From Anaerolineae bacterium (GTDB lineage Bacteria; Chloroflexota; Anaerolineae; Promineifilales; Promineifilaceae): a DNA stretch of 37,073 bases. The DNA lies in contig JAHBVI010000064.1 of assembly GCA_019637635.1 (NCBI GenBank), forward strand, positions 1 through 37,073, written 5' to 3'. Made by a program: the position numbers and the translations under genes. How positions within the stretch are numbered: position 1 is the first letter of the stretch; every line of letters begins with the position of its first letter. Under the pieces are notes generated by a model that worked only from the letters and a program-made list of their open reading frames with translations, made no database searches and was not told the DNA's origin. Of the stretch, positions 7,283 through 15,592 are shown in pieces.

Positions 7283-9439
7283 TTACTCAACCTGGGTACG
7301 CGGTAATCTTACAGTAAATGCGCTGCCTGAGCCTGGGATGCTTTCCACCAAAATCTGCCCGCCATGCCGTTCCACAATACCAAAGCTAATGGTCAGCCCC
7401 AACCCGGCGCTTTCTGGTTTGGTGGAAAAAAATGGCTCAAAGATGTGGGGTAGATTACCTGGGGTGATGCCGCTGCCGGTATCTGTGAAAATAGCTTCGA
7501 CGTAAGGGCCGCGGGTGCGGGTGGTGATTCTTACGATACCGTCAGAATCAGCCATGGCGTCAAAAGCGTTGAGCATGATGGCCATAAAAACCTGCCCTAT
7601 CTGGTCGGGAATGAGGGGGATCGGGGGGACGTCTGTGCCCAGGAATTGCTCTACCGTGACATGGTGGTGGATGACGTGTTTGTGGGTCAGTTGTACCACC
7701 TGGCTGATGATGGTATTGACGTTTGCCAGTTCAAATTCGCCGGCCGACGGCCGTGCAAAATCCAAAATACGGGACACAATATCTACCAGCCGTTCCACCT
7801 CTTCGCCGGCCATACCCAGGTATTCGGCCTGTTTTTCCGGCCCCAAATCAAAATAGGTGGCTAACTGCAAACAACTGTGAATGGCTTGCAGCGGATTATT
7901 AATTTCGTGGGCCAGCGAGGCTGCCAGTCGCCCGGTAGCCGCCAATTTTTCGCTTTGCACAATCTGTGCCTGCGACTGCTGTAACTGCGCGATCAAATCC
8001 GCCTGTTTCTGGTAAAGACGGGTGTTCTCAATGGCGATGGCGATGGAGGTGGCGGCCGAACTCACCAGCTTCAAATCTACCTCATCAAAATTCCCCTGTC
8101 GTTTGTTGAGCAATTCAATCGCCCCAATCACGTGGTCATGGGCAACCAGGGGCACACACAAAATGGAACGGGTCTGTTTGCCGGTCAGTCGATCAATCAC
8201 GGGGAAAAATTGGGGGTGGGCGTGGACATCATTCACCAGCAGCGGTTCCGCCTGCCTGATAACCTGGCCGACGATGCCCTGACCGGGTTCCAGCATGGTT
8301 TGTGCCAGGTCCGGTTCTGGCGTTAAGGAGTGCATGAAGATCAGTTTGCCCGTATGTTCATCCACCAGCACAATGGATCCCAATTCTACCTGGATCATGG
8401 TCTGGATGGCATTCATGGCTTCAACGAGTACCTGCTCCATTGCCAGCGAAGAACCCATCGCCTGGGCCATGTTGTACAGTTGTTCCGCCTGCTGGCGGTG
8501 GTCTTTTTCCATGGTCAGCAGCCGCATATTTTCTGCTGCCACCGTTTTCAACTGGTAATTGCTTTCTTGAATGTCCTGAAAGAGGTAGATGTTGGTGATG
8601 GCAATCGCCAACTGCACACTCAGAATTTCAATCATCTGCACCACACCCGGCGGGATTGGCGTAGCGTAACGAATGTGGATAACTCCCAGCATTACGTTGT
8701 CACGAATGATGGGAATGGCGGCTTCTTGTGGCAGGGAGATGGTGTGGGTAATGGTGGTGTGTGGCTGCAAGATGAGGGGAAACGGCCGTGACACCCCCAC
8801 TCTTTTATCAGCCGAATGAGCCGCCAACGTTAACGTCTCGTCATCTGGCGTGCAGATATAAATGGCGCAGGTGGCGCAGCCGAAATAATGCACCACACTT
8901 TGTACCGTTTCATGCAATACCGCATCCAGGTCCAGATATTGGGTAATCATAGACCCGATGGCATTGACGGCCCGCAACTGCTGTTCTTGTGTCCTGACCT
9001 GGTGTTCTGCCTGGCGTTTTTCGGCGCGTAAGCGCCCCAGTTTCTGGTAGATGGCAATACGCGCCAACAATTCATCCACCGGAAATGGTTTTTTCAGGTA
9101 ATCATCGGCCCCCAACTCAATCACCTCAATCCGTTTATTGATGTCGTCCAGAGCGGATAAAATGATAATGGGCGTGTCCGCCATTTCTGGCTGGGCGCGC
9201 AGCCATTGCAGAATAACCTGACCATCCAGACCGGCAATGAGCAAATCCAACAGCACCAAGTCAAACGGCCGTTGGCCGTTACCATTTTCTTGGGAAAACA
9301 GCCTTTTTAAGGTGGCAAAATCATGCGCCACAGTGAGCGTATACTGCTGCCTGACCAAAATCTCATTGATTAGATGGGTGAACTGCATATCATCATCTAT
9401 AATGAGAATATGGGATGATGTGGCTGATACTGTACCCAT
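7283..9439 (-). CDS. REC-GAF-GAF sensor histidine kinase
   Basis: The 718-residue cytoplasmic protein begins with a receiver (D15-D17, D65 in LLDLLIAGLDG, K118 in KKPF). A coiled coil then leads to two GAF domains at about residues 160-290 and 325-475 (GQGIVGQVIRQAEPLLVNDV is typical). The kinase core follows with H511 in LAASLAHEINNPLQAI, an N-box with LNAFDAM, DTGSGI and GLGLTISFGIV. An N-terminal receiver makes it a relay intermediate rather than a simple sensor. No membrane segment is present, so its input is phosphoryl transfer plus a small ligand in GAF. It is followed after five bases by its probable partner regulator. The upstream gap of 155 bases contains the divergent promoter region. 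Confidence 0.93.
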   Translation of the reverse strand: MGTVSATSSHILIIDDDMQFTHLINEILVRQQYTLTVAHDFATLKRLFSQENGNGQRPFDLVLLDLLIAGLDGQVILQWLRAQPEMADTPIIILSALDDINKRIEVIELGADDYLKKPFPVDELLARIAIYQKLGRLRAEKRQAEHQVRTQEQQLRAVNAIGSMITQYLDLDAVLHETVQSVVHYFGCATCAIYICTPDDETLTLAAHSADKRVGVSRPFPLILQPHTTITHTISLPQEAAIPIIRDNVMLGVIHIRYATPIPPGVVQMIEILSVQLAIAITNIYLFQDIQESNYQLKTVAAENMRLLTMEKDHRQQAEQLYNMAQAMGSSLAMEQVLVEAMNAIQTMIQVELGSIVLVDEHTGKLIFMHSLTPEPDLAQTMLEPGQGIVGQVIRQAEPLLVNDVHAHPQFFPVIDRLTGKQTRSILCVPLVAHDHVIGAIELLNKRQGNFDEVDLKLVSSAATSIAIAIENTRLYQKQADLIAQLQQSQAQIVQSEKLAATGRLAASLAHEINNPLQAIHSCLQLATYFDLGPEKQAEYLGMAGEEVERLVDIVSRILDFARPSAGEFELANVNTIISQVVQLTHKHVIHHHVTVEQFLGTDVPPIPLIPDQIGQVFMAIMLNAFDAMADSDGIVRITTRTRGPYVEAIFTDTGSGITPGNLPHIFEPFFSTKPESAGLGLTISFGIVERHGGQILVESIPGSGSAFTVRLPRTQVE

Positions 9440-9594
9440 AACAAAGTGCCTGGCTCCACATGCGACATTGTAAAAATATCAACAGGCTATGGTGAGCCGG
9501 TTATGGTACAAATAGCACAAACAAACAGCAAAGTCCATAGCCAATATGGAATAATCAACTTGTTTTTCGGTGGGGGCGCCGGGAAGATGAGATA

Positions 9595-12591
9595 GTGGCG
9601 TTAGCAAAGGCATTAAAGGATTGTGCGCGTGTATTGAACAGTACGCTTGATTATGAGGAAGTACTAGACCAGATTATCATGTTTGCCGGTCGGGTTATTC
9701 CCTATGACACGGCCAGTATCCTCCTAAATCACGGCCTGTATACCACCGTCAAAAGAGCAACCGGCTGCCATAGGTACCCTGCCGAGACGTCCTCCTGGCA
9801 AATCCCCATTGCCGAGACATACCATCTCCGGCAAATGACGCAAACGAAACAACCGTGCATTATTCCCGATACCCATAACGACCAGCGATGGATTATGATG
9901 CCGGCGTTCGATTGGGTTCGCTCTTACGTCGGCGCGCCAATTATTGTTGAAGACACGGTTGTTGGGTTTCTAAACTTTGATAGCGCCACGCCTGGTTTTT
10001 ACTCCGCCGACATTGCCGATTCGCTACAGGCTTTTGCGGATCAAGCGGCCATTGCCATGCGCAATGCGCGCCTGTATGAACAGCTTCAAAGTGAACTGGA
10101 AGAGCGGCGGCGCGTGGAAATCTCTCTGCGCGACAATGAGGCCCGGCTGCAAGGCATTCTGGACGGGGCCAGTGACGCTATCATTACCATGGATACTGAC
10201 TTTCATATAGTCATGGTCAACCCTGCCGCCGAAACTATGTTCGGCTACAAAAGCAGATGCCTGATTGGTAAAGATGCGCAGACCCTCTTGCCGGAGCGGA
10301 TGCGTGAACAATACAAGTATTACAAAGTTGAGTTTGACGGGACTGACAGCGCCGGTCACTTCATCGCATCGGCGCCCTTTCAACACGGCCGTCGCGCCAA
10401 CGGCGAAGAATTTCCCATGCATGTGTCCATTTCTCAGGTACAGGGTCAGGAACTGTACACCGCTTTTGTTCGGGATGTCACCGAACAAGTTGCGGCCGAA
10501 CAAGCCATCCGGCAACACCTGAACCATCTGACCCTTATCAGTAATATCAGCAACGAAATCGGCTCTGTATTAGATATGCGGTTATTGTTGCAGCGGGCGG
10601 CTTTGCTGGTGCAAAAGCTGTTTGACTACCACCACGTGGCCATTTTCCTGGTAGAAGGGCACTGTGTACGCCTCAAGGCCATTGCCGGTCACTATGAAAA
10701 CCTGTTTCCCTATGACCATACCCAGCCTAAAACAGTTGGCATAATTGGCTGGGTTGTCAGTAATGGCAAACCATTGGTTGTCAATGATGTTAGCAAAGAA
10801 CCCCTCTATGTTAGTTTAGCCAGAGACCGCACCCAAACCCGTTCCGAACTCACCGTGCCCATCATTCAGGCGTCTCAATCCATCGGCGTCATTGATATCC
10901 AAAGCCCTCACCTGAACTGTTTTAGTGATATTGATGTGATAGCCATTGAAACATTGGCGCGCCAGATTGCCGTGGCCATGAATACGGCCTGGCTGTATGA
11001 ACAGGCCCGGCAGGAAATTCGGGAGCGCCAGCAGATGGAAGAAACCTTGCGGGCAAATGAGGCCCGCCTGAAGGTTGTGTCTGAACTTACGTCCGATTAT
11101 GCTTACGCCGGTCGTTTTTCCCCGGACGGTGGTTTTGCGCTGGAATGGATTACCGGCGCTGGTATGCGCATCACTGGTTATGCCGATGCAGAGTTAATGG
11201 ATTCAAGACTGTGGGAGAAACTCATAGTCCCAGAGGATTTACCAAAAGTCAGGCGGCACTTGCGGAAGATAACCACAGGCAAGCCGCAAATAATGCGCTT
11301 TCGTCTGATTGACAAAGACGGCAATATGCACTGGATTGAAGACAATATGTACCCGGTATGGGATGATAACCATGTATCGGTGGTTGGTATTATTGGCGCC
11401 GCGCGTGATATTACGGAACAGCGACAAATTGAAGAAGCCATGCAGCGGGCGCAAAAGTTGGAAAGCCTGGGTGTGTTAGCCAGTGGCATTGCCCACGATT
11501 TTAATAATCTGCTGATGGCCATTATGGGTCAGGGTACGCTGGCCTCTCTGAAAGTGAATCAGCCCCAGGCTGCCCGCCAACACCTGGATAATGTATTGCA
11601 GACGGTTGAAAGGGCTGCCCTGCTTACGCGCCAACTGCTGGCTTATACGGGGAAGGGGCACGTGACTTCTGAGCCGATCAATCTCAACCATCTCATTGAG
11701 CAAAACGTAGCCATTTTACAGGCCGCCTTGCCCAAAAATGTGGCGCTGGAAACGAGCCTGAAACCACACCTGCCCAATGTAATGGCCGACCAGGGGCAAA
11801 TGCAGCAGGTGGTAATGAACCTGATTGTTAATGCGGCCGAGGCATATGACGGCCGTCCCGGTAAGGTCACCATTGTCACCAACGTAAAACAGGCGCCGAC
11901 GGAAATTCTGCACCACATACCCCCCTCTCAGGGGACGCCTACCACTGAAGTTGTGCATATGTCTGTGATTGACGAGGGGGTGGGCATGAGCGCCGAAACC
12001 CAGGCGCGTATCTTTGATCCATTTTACACCACAAAACTTACCGGGCGAGGTTTAGGCCTGGCCGCCGTTTTGGGTATTGTGCATCATCACCAGGGCACGA
12101 TTCAGTTGGAAAGTGAGCCGGGCAAAGGCACCACGTTCCACGTGCTGCTGCCAACTACCACCGCTGATGAGGTGGCCCCGGTTCCCGCGCCGCCAACGCC
12201 AACGGCCGTCCCCACCGGCTGCATTCTGGTGGTAGATGATGAGCCGGTGATCCGGGCTGCGCTGGTAGACTTGCTTAAACTGCAAGGTTTCACCACTCTC
12301 GCCGCCGACAATGGCAAAACCGCGCTGGCGTTGTTTGCCGAACGTCTCCAGGAAATAGACCTGGTGGTGATGGATATGACCATGCCTGTGTTATCCGGCG
12401 AAGCCGCTTACTACAAAATGATCAATTTACGGGATGACATTCCGGTCATTTTCCTGTCCGGCTATGAAGAAGAAGAAACCTTTCGGCATAAAGTCAACAA
12501 AAAAAGTGTCAGCTTTTTGCACAAACCGTTTGATTTTCGTGATTTATTGAAAGAGATCCAGAGTTTGTTGGGAAATCGAATCGCCGTGTGA
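9595..12591 (+). CDS. Hybrid histidine kinase GAF-PAS-GAF-PAS-HK-REC
   Basis: The 998-residue cytoplasmic kinase contains, in order: GAF (about 10-160), PAS (about 182-300, GASDAIITMDTDFHIVMVNP), GAF (about 315-465), PAS (about 490-610), DHp with H634 in GVLASGIAHDFNNLL, and a HATPase with NLIVNAAEAY, DEGVGM and GRGLGLAAV. After a Pro-rich linker comes a receiver from residue 875 with D927 in VVMDMTMP and K977 in HKPF. The H-D-F-N-N signature is that of the large hybrid kinase subfamily. The start is GTG with GGGAAGATGAG upstream; no better start is in frame. It is divergent from the kinase-regulator pair at 6504-9439 and has no adjacent output regulator of its own. Confidence 0.93.
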   Translation: MALAKALKDCARVLNSTLDYEEVLDQIIMFAGRVIPYDTASILLNHGLYTTVKRATGCHRYPAETSSWQIPIAETYHLRQMTQTKQPCIIPDTHNDQRWIMMPAFDWVRSYVGAPIIVEDTVVGFLNFDSATPGFYSADIADSLQAFADQAAIAMRNARLYEQLQSELEERRRVEISLRDNEARLQGILDGASDAIITMDTDFHIVMVNPAAETMFGYKSRCLIGKDAQTLLPERMREQYKYYKVEFDGTDSAGHFIASAPFQHGRRANGEEFPMHVSISQVQGQELYTAFVRDVTEQVAAEQAIRQHLNHLTLISNISNEIGSVLDMRLLLQRAALLVQKLFDYHHVAIFLVEGHCVRLKAIAGHYENLFPYDHTQPKTVGIIGWVVSNGKPLVVNDVSKEPLYVSLARDRTQTRSELTVPIIQASQSIGVIDIQSPHLNCFSDIDVIAIETLARQIAVAMNTAWLYEQARQEIRERQQMEETLRANEARLKVVSELTSDYAYAGRFSPDGGFALEWITGAGMRITGYADAELMDSRLWEKLIVPEDLPKVRRHLRKITTGKPQIMRFRLIDKDGNMHWIEDNMYPVWDDNHVSVVGIIGAARDITEQRQIEEAMQRAQKLESLGVLASGIAHDFNNLLMAIMGQGTLASLKVNQPQAARQHLDNVLQTVERAALLTRQLLAYTGKGHVTSEPINLNHLIEQNVAILQAALPKNVALETSLKPHLPNVMADQGQMQQVVMNLIVNAAEAYDGRPGKVTIVTNVKQAPTEILHHIPPSQGTPTTEVVHMSVIDEGVGMSAETQARIFDPFYTTKLTGRGLGLAAVLGIVHHHQGTIQLESEPGKGTTFHVLLPTTTADEVAPVPAPPTPTAVPTGCILVVDDEPVIRAALVDLLKLQGFTTLAADNGKTALALFAERLQEIDLVVMDMTMPVLSGEAAYYKMINLRDDIPVIFLSGYEEEETFRHKVNKKSVSFLHKPFDFRDLLKEIQSLLGNRIAV

Positions 12592-12614
12592 CATAATTCC
12601 TGACCGAGGGAAAG

Positions 12615-13667
12615 ATGGACGACACAATCGCAGTACGCCCCGATGAACAACTGGATGAAACGGCGCTGGCGGCTTATTTACACGGCCGTCTGCCCGGCAC
12701 AACCAACCCCCTGACGATCCGTCAATTCGGCGGCGGTGCGGCCAACCTCACCTACCTGCTCGACTATGGCACACATGAATACGTCTTGCGCCGCCCGCCC
12801 CTCGGCCCGGTGGCCCATGCCGCCCACGATATGAACCGGGAATACCGGGTGCTGTCTGTGCTGCACCGGGCATTTCCGTATGCGCCGCAAGCGTTTTTGT
12901 ATTGTGATGACACGGCCGTGATCGGCGCTGACTTTTTCATCATGGAACGGCGGCAGGGCGTGGTGGTGCGCCGCTCTATTCCGCCGGAATACCGGGATTT
13001 TCCCGACGCCACCCGCCGCATGAGCCTGGCATTGGTAGACGCCCTGGCCCGGTTTCATGCGGTGGATTATACGGCCGTCGGCCTGGCCGAATTGGGCAGA
13101 CCACAAGGTTTTGTGGAGCGGCAAATTGAGGGTTGGTACAAACGCTGGCACGCCGCCAAAGTAGAAGACCTGCCGGAAATGGATGCCGTGTACCATTGGC
13201 TGCGGCACCATTTGCCCGCTTCCACCCAGGTTTCCCTGGTACACAACGATTACAAGCTGGATAACGTCATGCTGGCAGCCCATGATCCCGGCCAGATGGT
13301 CGCAATCTTTGATTGGGACATGTGTACGTTGGGAGACCCATTGTGTGATCTGGGGGCGCTGCTTTGTTACTGGACGCAGCCGGATGACCCACCCTACATG
13401 CAGGCCGCTTCCATGATGCCGTTGGGCAATTTGGGCTTTCTCACCCGCGCCGAACTGGTTGAACGGTATGCCCACCAATCAGGCCGTGATGTGCATGATA
13501 TTTCTTTTTACCATACATTGGGGCTGTTTCGGCTCACCGTCATTATCGCCCAAATCTACATCCGCTATAAACGCGGCCAGACACAAGATCAGCGGTTTGC
13601 CGCCTTTGAAATGATGATCCCCCTCATGGCGCGGGCGGCCCAGGAAATTGCTTTCAGGCAGACCTGA
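12615..13667 (+). CDS. APH-fold phosphotransferase (ACAD10-like)
   Basis: The 350-residue enzyme has the aminoglycoside phosphotransferase/choline kinase fold. A glycine-rich loop region (FGGGAANLTYLL) is followed by EYVLRRPP with the ATP-binding lysine position replaced by Arg. The catalytic loop is LVHNDYKLDNVML (H210, N211, D212, N217) and the metal-binding motif is IFDWDMCTLGDPLCDLG. This combination is typical of the ACAD10/ACAD11-type subgroup, which phosphorylates hydroxyacyl substrates, rather than of drug-resistance enzymes. The exact substrate cannot be read from sequence. ATG 12615 follows GAGGGAAAG and lies 23 bases after the hybrid kinase stop. The gene ends inside a hairpin repeat that provides the final QT and stop. 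Confidence 0.85.
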   Translation: MDDTIAVRPDEQLDETALAAYLHGRLPGTTNPLTIRQFGGGAANLTYLLDYGTHEYVLRRPPLGPVAHAAHDMNREYRVLSVLHRAFPYAPQAFLYCDDTAVIGADFFIMERRQGVVVRRSIPPEYRDFPDATRRMSLALVDALARFHAVDYTAVGLAELGRPQGFVERQIEGWYKRWHAAKVEDLPEMDAVYHWLRHHLPASTQVSLVHNDYKLDNVMLAAHDPGQMVAIFDWDMCTLGDPLCDLGALLCYWTQPDDPPYMQAASMMPLGNLGFLTRAELVERYAHQSGRDVHDISFYHTLGLFRLTVIIAQIYIRYKRGQTQDQRFAAFEMMIPLMARAAQEIAFRQT

Positions 13668-13690
13668 CAGGTTTCAGAGAACCTGTCAGG
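13663..13690 (+). repeat. Hairpin repeat at a stop codon (copy 2)
   Basis: A perfect 11-bp stem (CCTGACAGGTT and AACCTGTCAGG) encloses a six-base loop. The TGA stop of the phosphotransferase gene lies in the left arm, just as in copy 1 at 4443-4476. ATATTTTG follows but no clean T-run. The next gene converges on it, so it may also serve as a weak bidirectional transcription end. Confidence 0.8.
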
Positions 13691-13702
13691 CTATATTTTG
13701 CT

Positions 13703-14065
13703 TTAGCCGTCTGGTCGCGGATGTTCGTCGCTGTCCCAGCGCATGGTGGGGGGTTCTTCGATGGCCGGGCCTTCGCCGGCCGCCAGGCTGTCCAGCCATT
13801 CCAGGCGGCTGTCTTTGGGCGCGGATTCCCGCTGCAATTGCGCCTGGTACGTCACTTTGAGCGCCGGTTTGGCCTGCACCATCCAGTAGACCAGCTCCCG
13901 CAAACGGCCGTTGCGCTCCACCTTGCTGATCAACGACCCGGCCTTATCCGGCATGGTCTTACCGCCGAGGGTGTTAAAATTCACGCCCACCCGCCCGGCC
14001 AATAAAACCAGTTCGTCGCTAGAAAAGTGGGTGGAGAGGTCTTGGTGGATTTGCTGTTTGTTCAT
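13703..14065 (-). CDS. Small protein with effector-associated-like domain
   Basis: This is a 120-residue soluble protein. Residues 6-65 have the pattern L-x-x-x-F-S-x-D-E-L-x-x-L-x-x-x-x-G-V-x-F-x-x-L-x-G ... K-x-x-x-L-I-x-x-x-E-R-x-G-R-L-x-E-L-V. This pattern is common in Chloroflexota and cyanobacterial effector-associated (EAD) or death-like adaptor domains. Such domains recruit proteases, NTPases or TIR effectors in conflict and signalling systems. The rest is a charged, probably disordered tail. I start at ATG 14065 because the reading frame upstream is GGAGATT repeat. No EAD-bearing effector lies nearby, so it is an orphan adaptor or something else. The family assignment is tentative. 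Confidence 0.6.
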   Translation of the reverse strand: MNKQQIHQDLSTHFSSDELVLLAGRVGVNFNTLGGKTMPDKAGSLISKVERNGRLRELVYWMVQAKPALKVTYQAQLQRESAPKDSRLEWLDSLAAGEGPAIEEPPTMRWDSDEHPRPDG

Positions 14066-14074
14066 TGTTGGGGG

Positions 14075-14146
14075 GAGATTGGAGATTGGAGATTGGAGAT
14101 TCACCAATCACCAATCTCCAATCTCCAATCTCTAATCTCCAATCTC
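14075..14146. repeat. Intergenic GGAGATT tandem array and complement
   Basis: Four GGAGATT units in tandem (7-bp period) are followed by CACCAATCACC and then four AATCTCC-type units in complement, forming a long near-perfect inverted repeat. It fills nearly the whole gap between two minus-strand genes. Confidence 0.9.
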
Positions 14147-14148
14147 AT

Positions 14149-15375
14149 TTAGCTGCCATTCAACGTTTTGGCTACATGATACACCAACCGTTCGGCCACG
14201 GCCGTTTTGCTTTGCAACGGTATTTCTTCCACCACCCCGGCCGAACTGAGCAGCAGCACCCGGTTGGTGTCGTGTTCAAAACCGACGCCTTCAGCCAGCA
14301 CGTCATTGACGGCGATAAAGTTGAGACCCTTACGCAAGAGTTTTTGACGGCCGTACTCAAAAGCGTCGTGCGTCTCGGCGGCAAAACCAAGCGCCACGCG
14401 GGGGTAGCCGGTCTTTTCGCGCTGTTCCTTGACCGCGCTCAAGATGTCCAGCGTCACTTCCAGGCCAATAGCCAGCCCCCATGCCTCGTCTGTCTTCTTG
14501 ATTTTGCGGTCAGACTGCGTGCCGGGGCGGAAATCGGCTACGGCGGCGACCATGAAGAGGGCGTCAGCGTTTTGCACGGCCGTCAGCGTGGCCTCGCCCA
14601 TTTCCTGCGTGGTATGCACGGGCACGGCCGTGACCCCATACGGTACCGGCTCCGCCAGGGGGCCATAAATCAACGTCACGTCTGCGCCCGCGTCCAGCGC
14701 TGCCTGGGCCACCGCCAACCCCTGCTTGCCGGTGGAGCGATTGCTGATGAACCGCACCGGGTCAATGGCTTCGCGGGTGGGGCCGGTGGTGACGACCACT
14801 TTACGGCCGTGCAGCGGCCCCTTTTGCGCCAGCGATAGCCGGATGTGTGCCAGCAGTTCCGGCGGCTCCATCATCCGCCCCAAACCGGAGAGGCCGGAGG
14901 CCATGCGCCCCGTCACCGGCCCGGCAAACGAGACGCCGCGCTGCCGCAAGGTCTCCACGTTGGCCTGTGTGGCCGGGTGTTCAAACATGCCGCCATCCAT
15001 CGCTGGGGCTACCAAAATAGGGCAGCGGGCGGCCAATGCCGTCACCGTCAGCAAATTGTCGGCCAGGCCATAAGCCAGTTTGGCCAGCGTGTGCGCCGTA
15101 GCCGGGGCGATGACAAACAGGTCGGCATTTTCGGCCAGCCCCACGTGGCGCACATGGTCGGCCAGGTCCCACATGCTGGTGTATACCGGCTGCCCCGTCA
15201 CCGAGCGGAAGGCCAGCGGCGTCACAAACTGCTGCGCCGCTTCGGTCAGGATCACTTCCACCTGCGCCCCGGCCTGGGTCAGCTTGGAGGCCAGGTCTAC
15301 TACCTTGTAACAGGCAATGGAGCCGGTAACGCCCAACAAAATGCGTTTGTTTTGGAGTAGGGTAACGGTTGTCAT
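14149..15375 (-). CDS. coaBC: Phosphopantothenoylcysteine synthase/decarboxylase
   Basis: The 408-residue bifunctional enzyme of coenzyme A synthesis joins 4'-phosphopantothenate to cysteine (CoaB, C-terminal) and decarboxylates the product with FMN (CoaC, N-terminal). Visible motifs are GVTGSIACYK at the N-terminus, the flavin/substrate segment with APAMDGGMFEHPA, and in the CoaB half GPTREAIDPVRFISNRSTGK, AAVADFRP and KIKK. The length fits the usual 400-residue fusion. I start at ATG 15375, directly before the conserved helix; the longer frame reads through non-conserved upstream sequence. It is housekeeping and unrelated to its neighbours. It ends beside the repeat at 14075-14146. Confidence 0.96.
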   Translation of the reverse strand: MTTVTLLQNKRILLGVTGSIACYKVVDLASKLTQAGAQVEVILTEAAQQFVTPLAFRSVTGQPVYTSMWDLADHVRHVGLAENADLFVIAPATAHTLAKLAYGLADNLLTVTALAARCPILVAPAMDGGMFEHPATQANVETLRQRGVSFAGPVTGRMASGLSGLGRMMEPPELLAHIRLSLAQKGPLHGRKVVVTTGPTREAIDPVRFISNRSTGKQGLAVAQAALDAGADVTLIYGPLAEPVPYGVTAVPVHTTQEMGEATLTAVQNADALFMVAAVADFRPGTQSDRKIKKTDEAWGLAIGLEVTLDILSAVKEQREKTGYPRVALGFAAETHDAFEYGRQKLLRKGLNFIAVNDVLAEGVGFEHDTNRVLLLSSAGVVEEIPLQSKTAVAERLVYHVAKTLNGS

Positions 15376-15538
15376 GACCGGAAGTATACCTGAACTGCTT
15401 ACCATGTGCCTGAACTGAATGAGCGTCCTGCCCGACCGATTTTGGTGGTTTTTTTTTTTTTGATAAAGTAGATGGTTTGTTGGGAAACGGCCGTCAGCGC
15501 CGTTATTGATTTCTACCAAAATGAAGGAGAAGGGATCA

Positions 15539-15580
15539 ATGAAAATTCATAATTCATCCTTCATAATTCATAATTTTCAA
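15539..15580. repeat. ATTCATA-type tandem repeat
   Basis: Repeats of AATTCAT and its variants sit just upstream of the propeller gene. They are in frame with it and would read as HNSSFIIHNF if an upstream ATG were used, which creates a misleading N-terminal extension. Confidence 0.7.
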
Positions 15581-15592
15581 AGGAGATTCACT

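Noticed and set aside
12678..13478. 266-codon minus-strand frame
   Set aside because: It is antisense to the APH-fold kinase, whose catalytic motifs are intact on the plus strand.
15376..15519. 48-codon upstream extension of CoaBC
   Set aside because: It includes a Lys/Asn/Gln-rich stretch from a T-run and is not part of the CoaC domain, which begins normally after ATG 15375.
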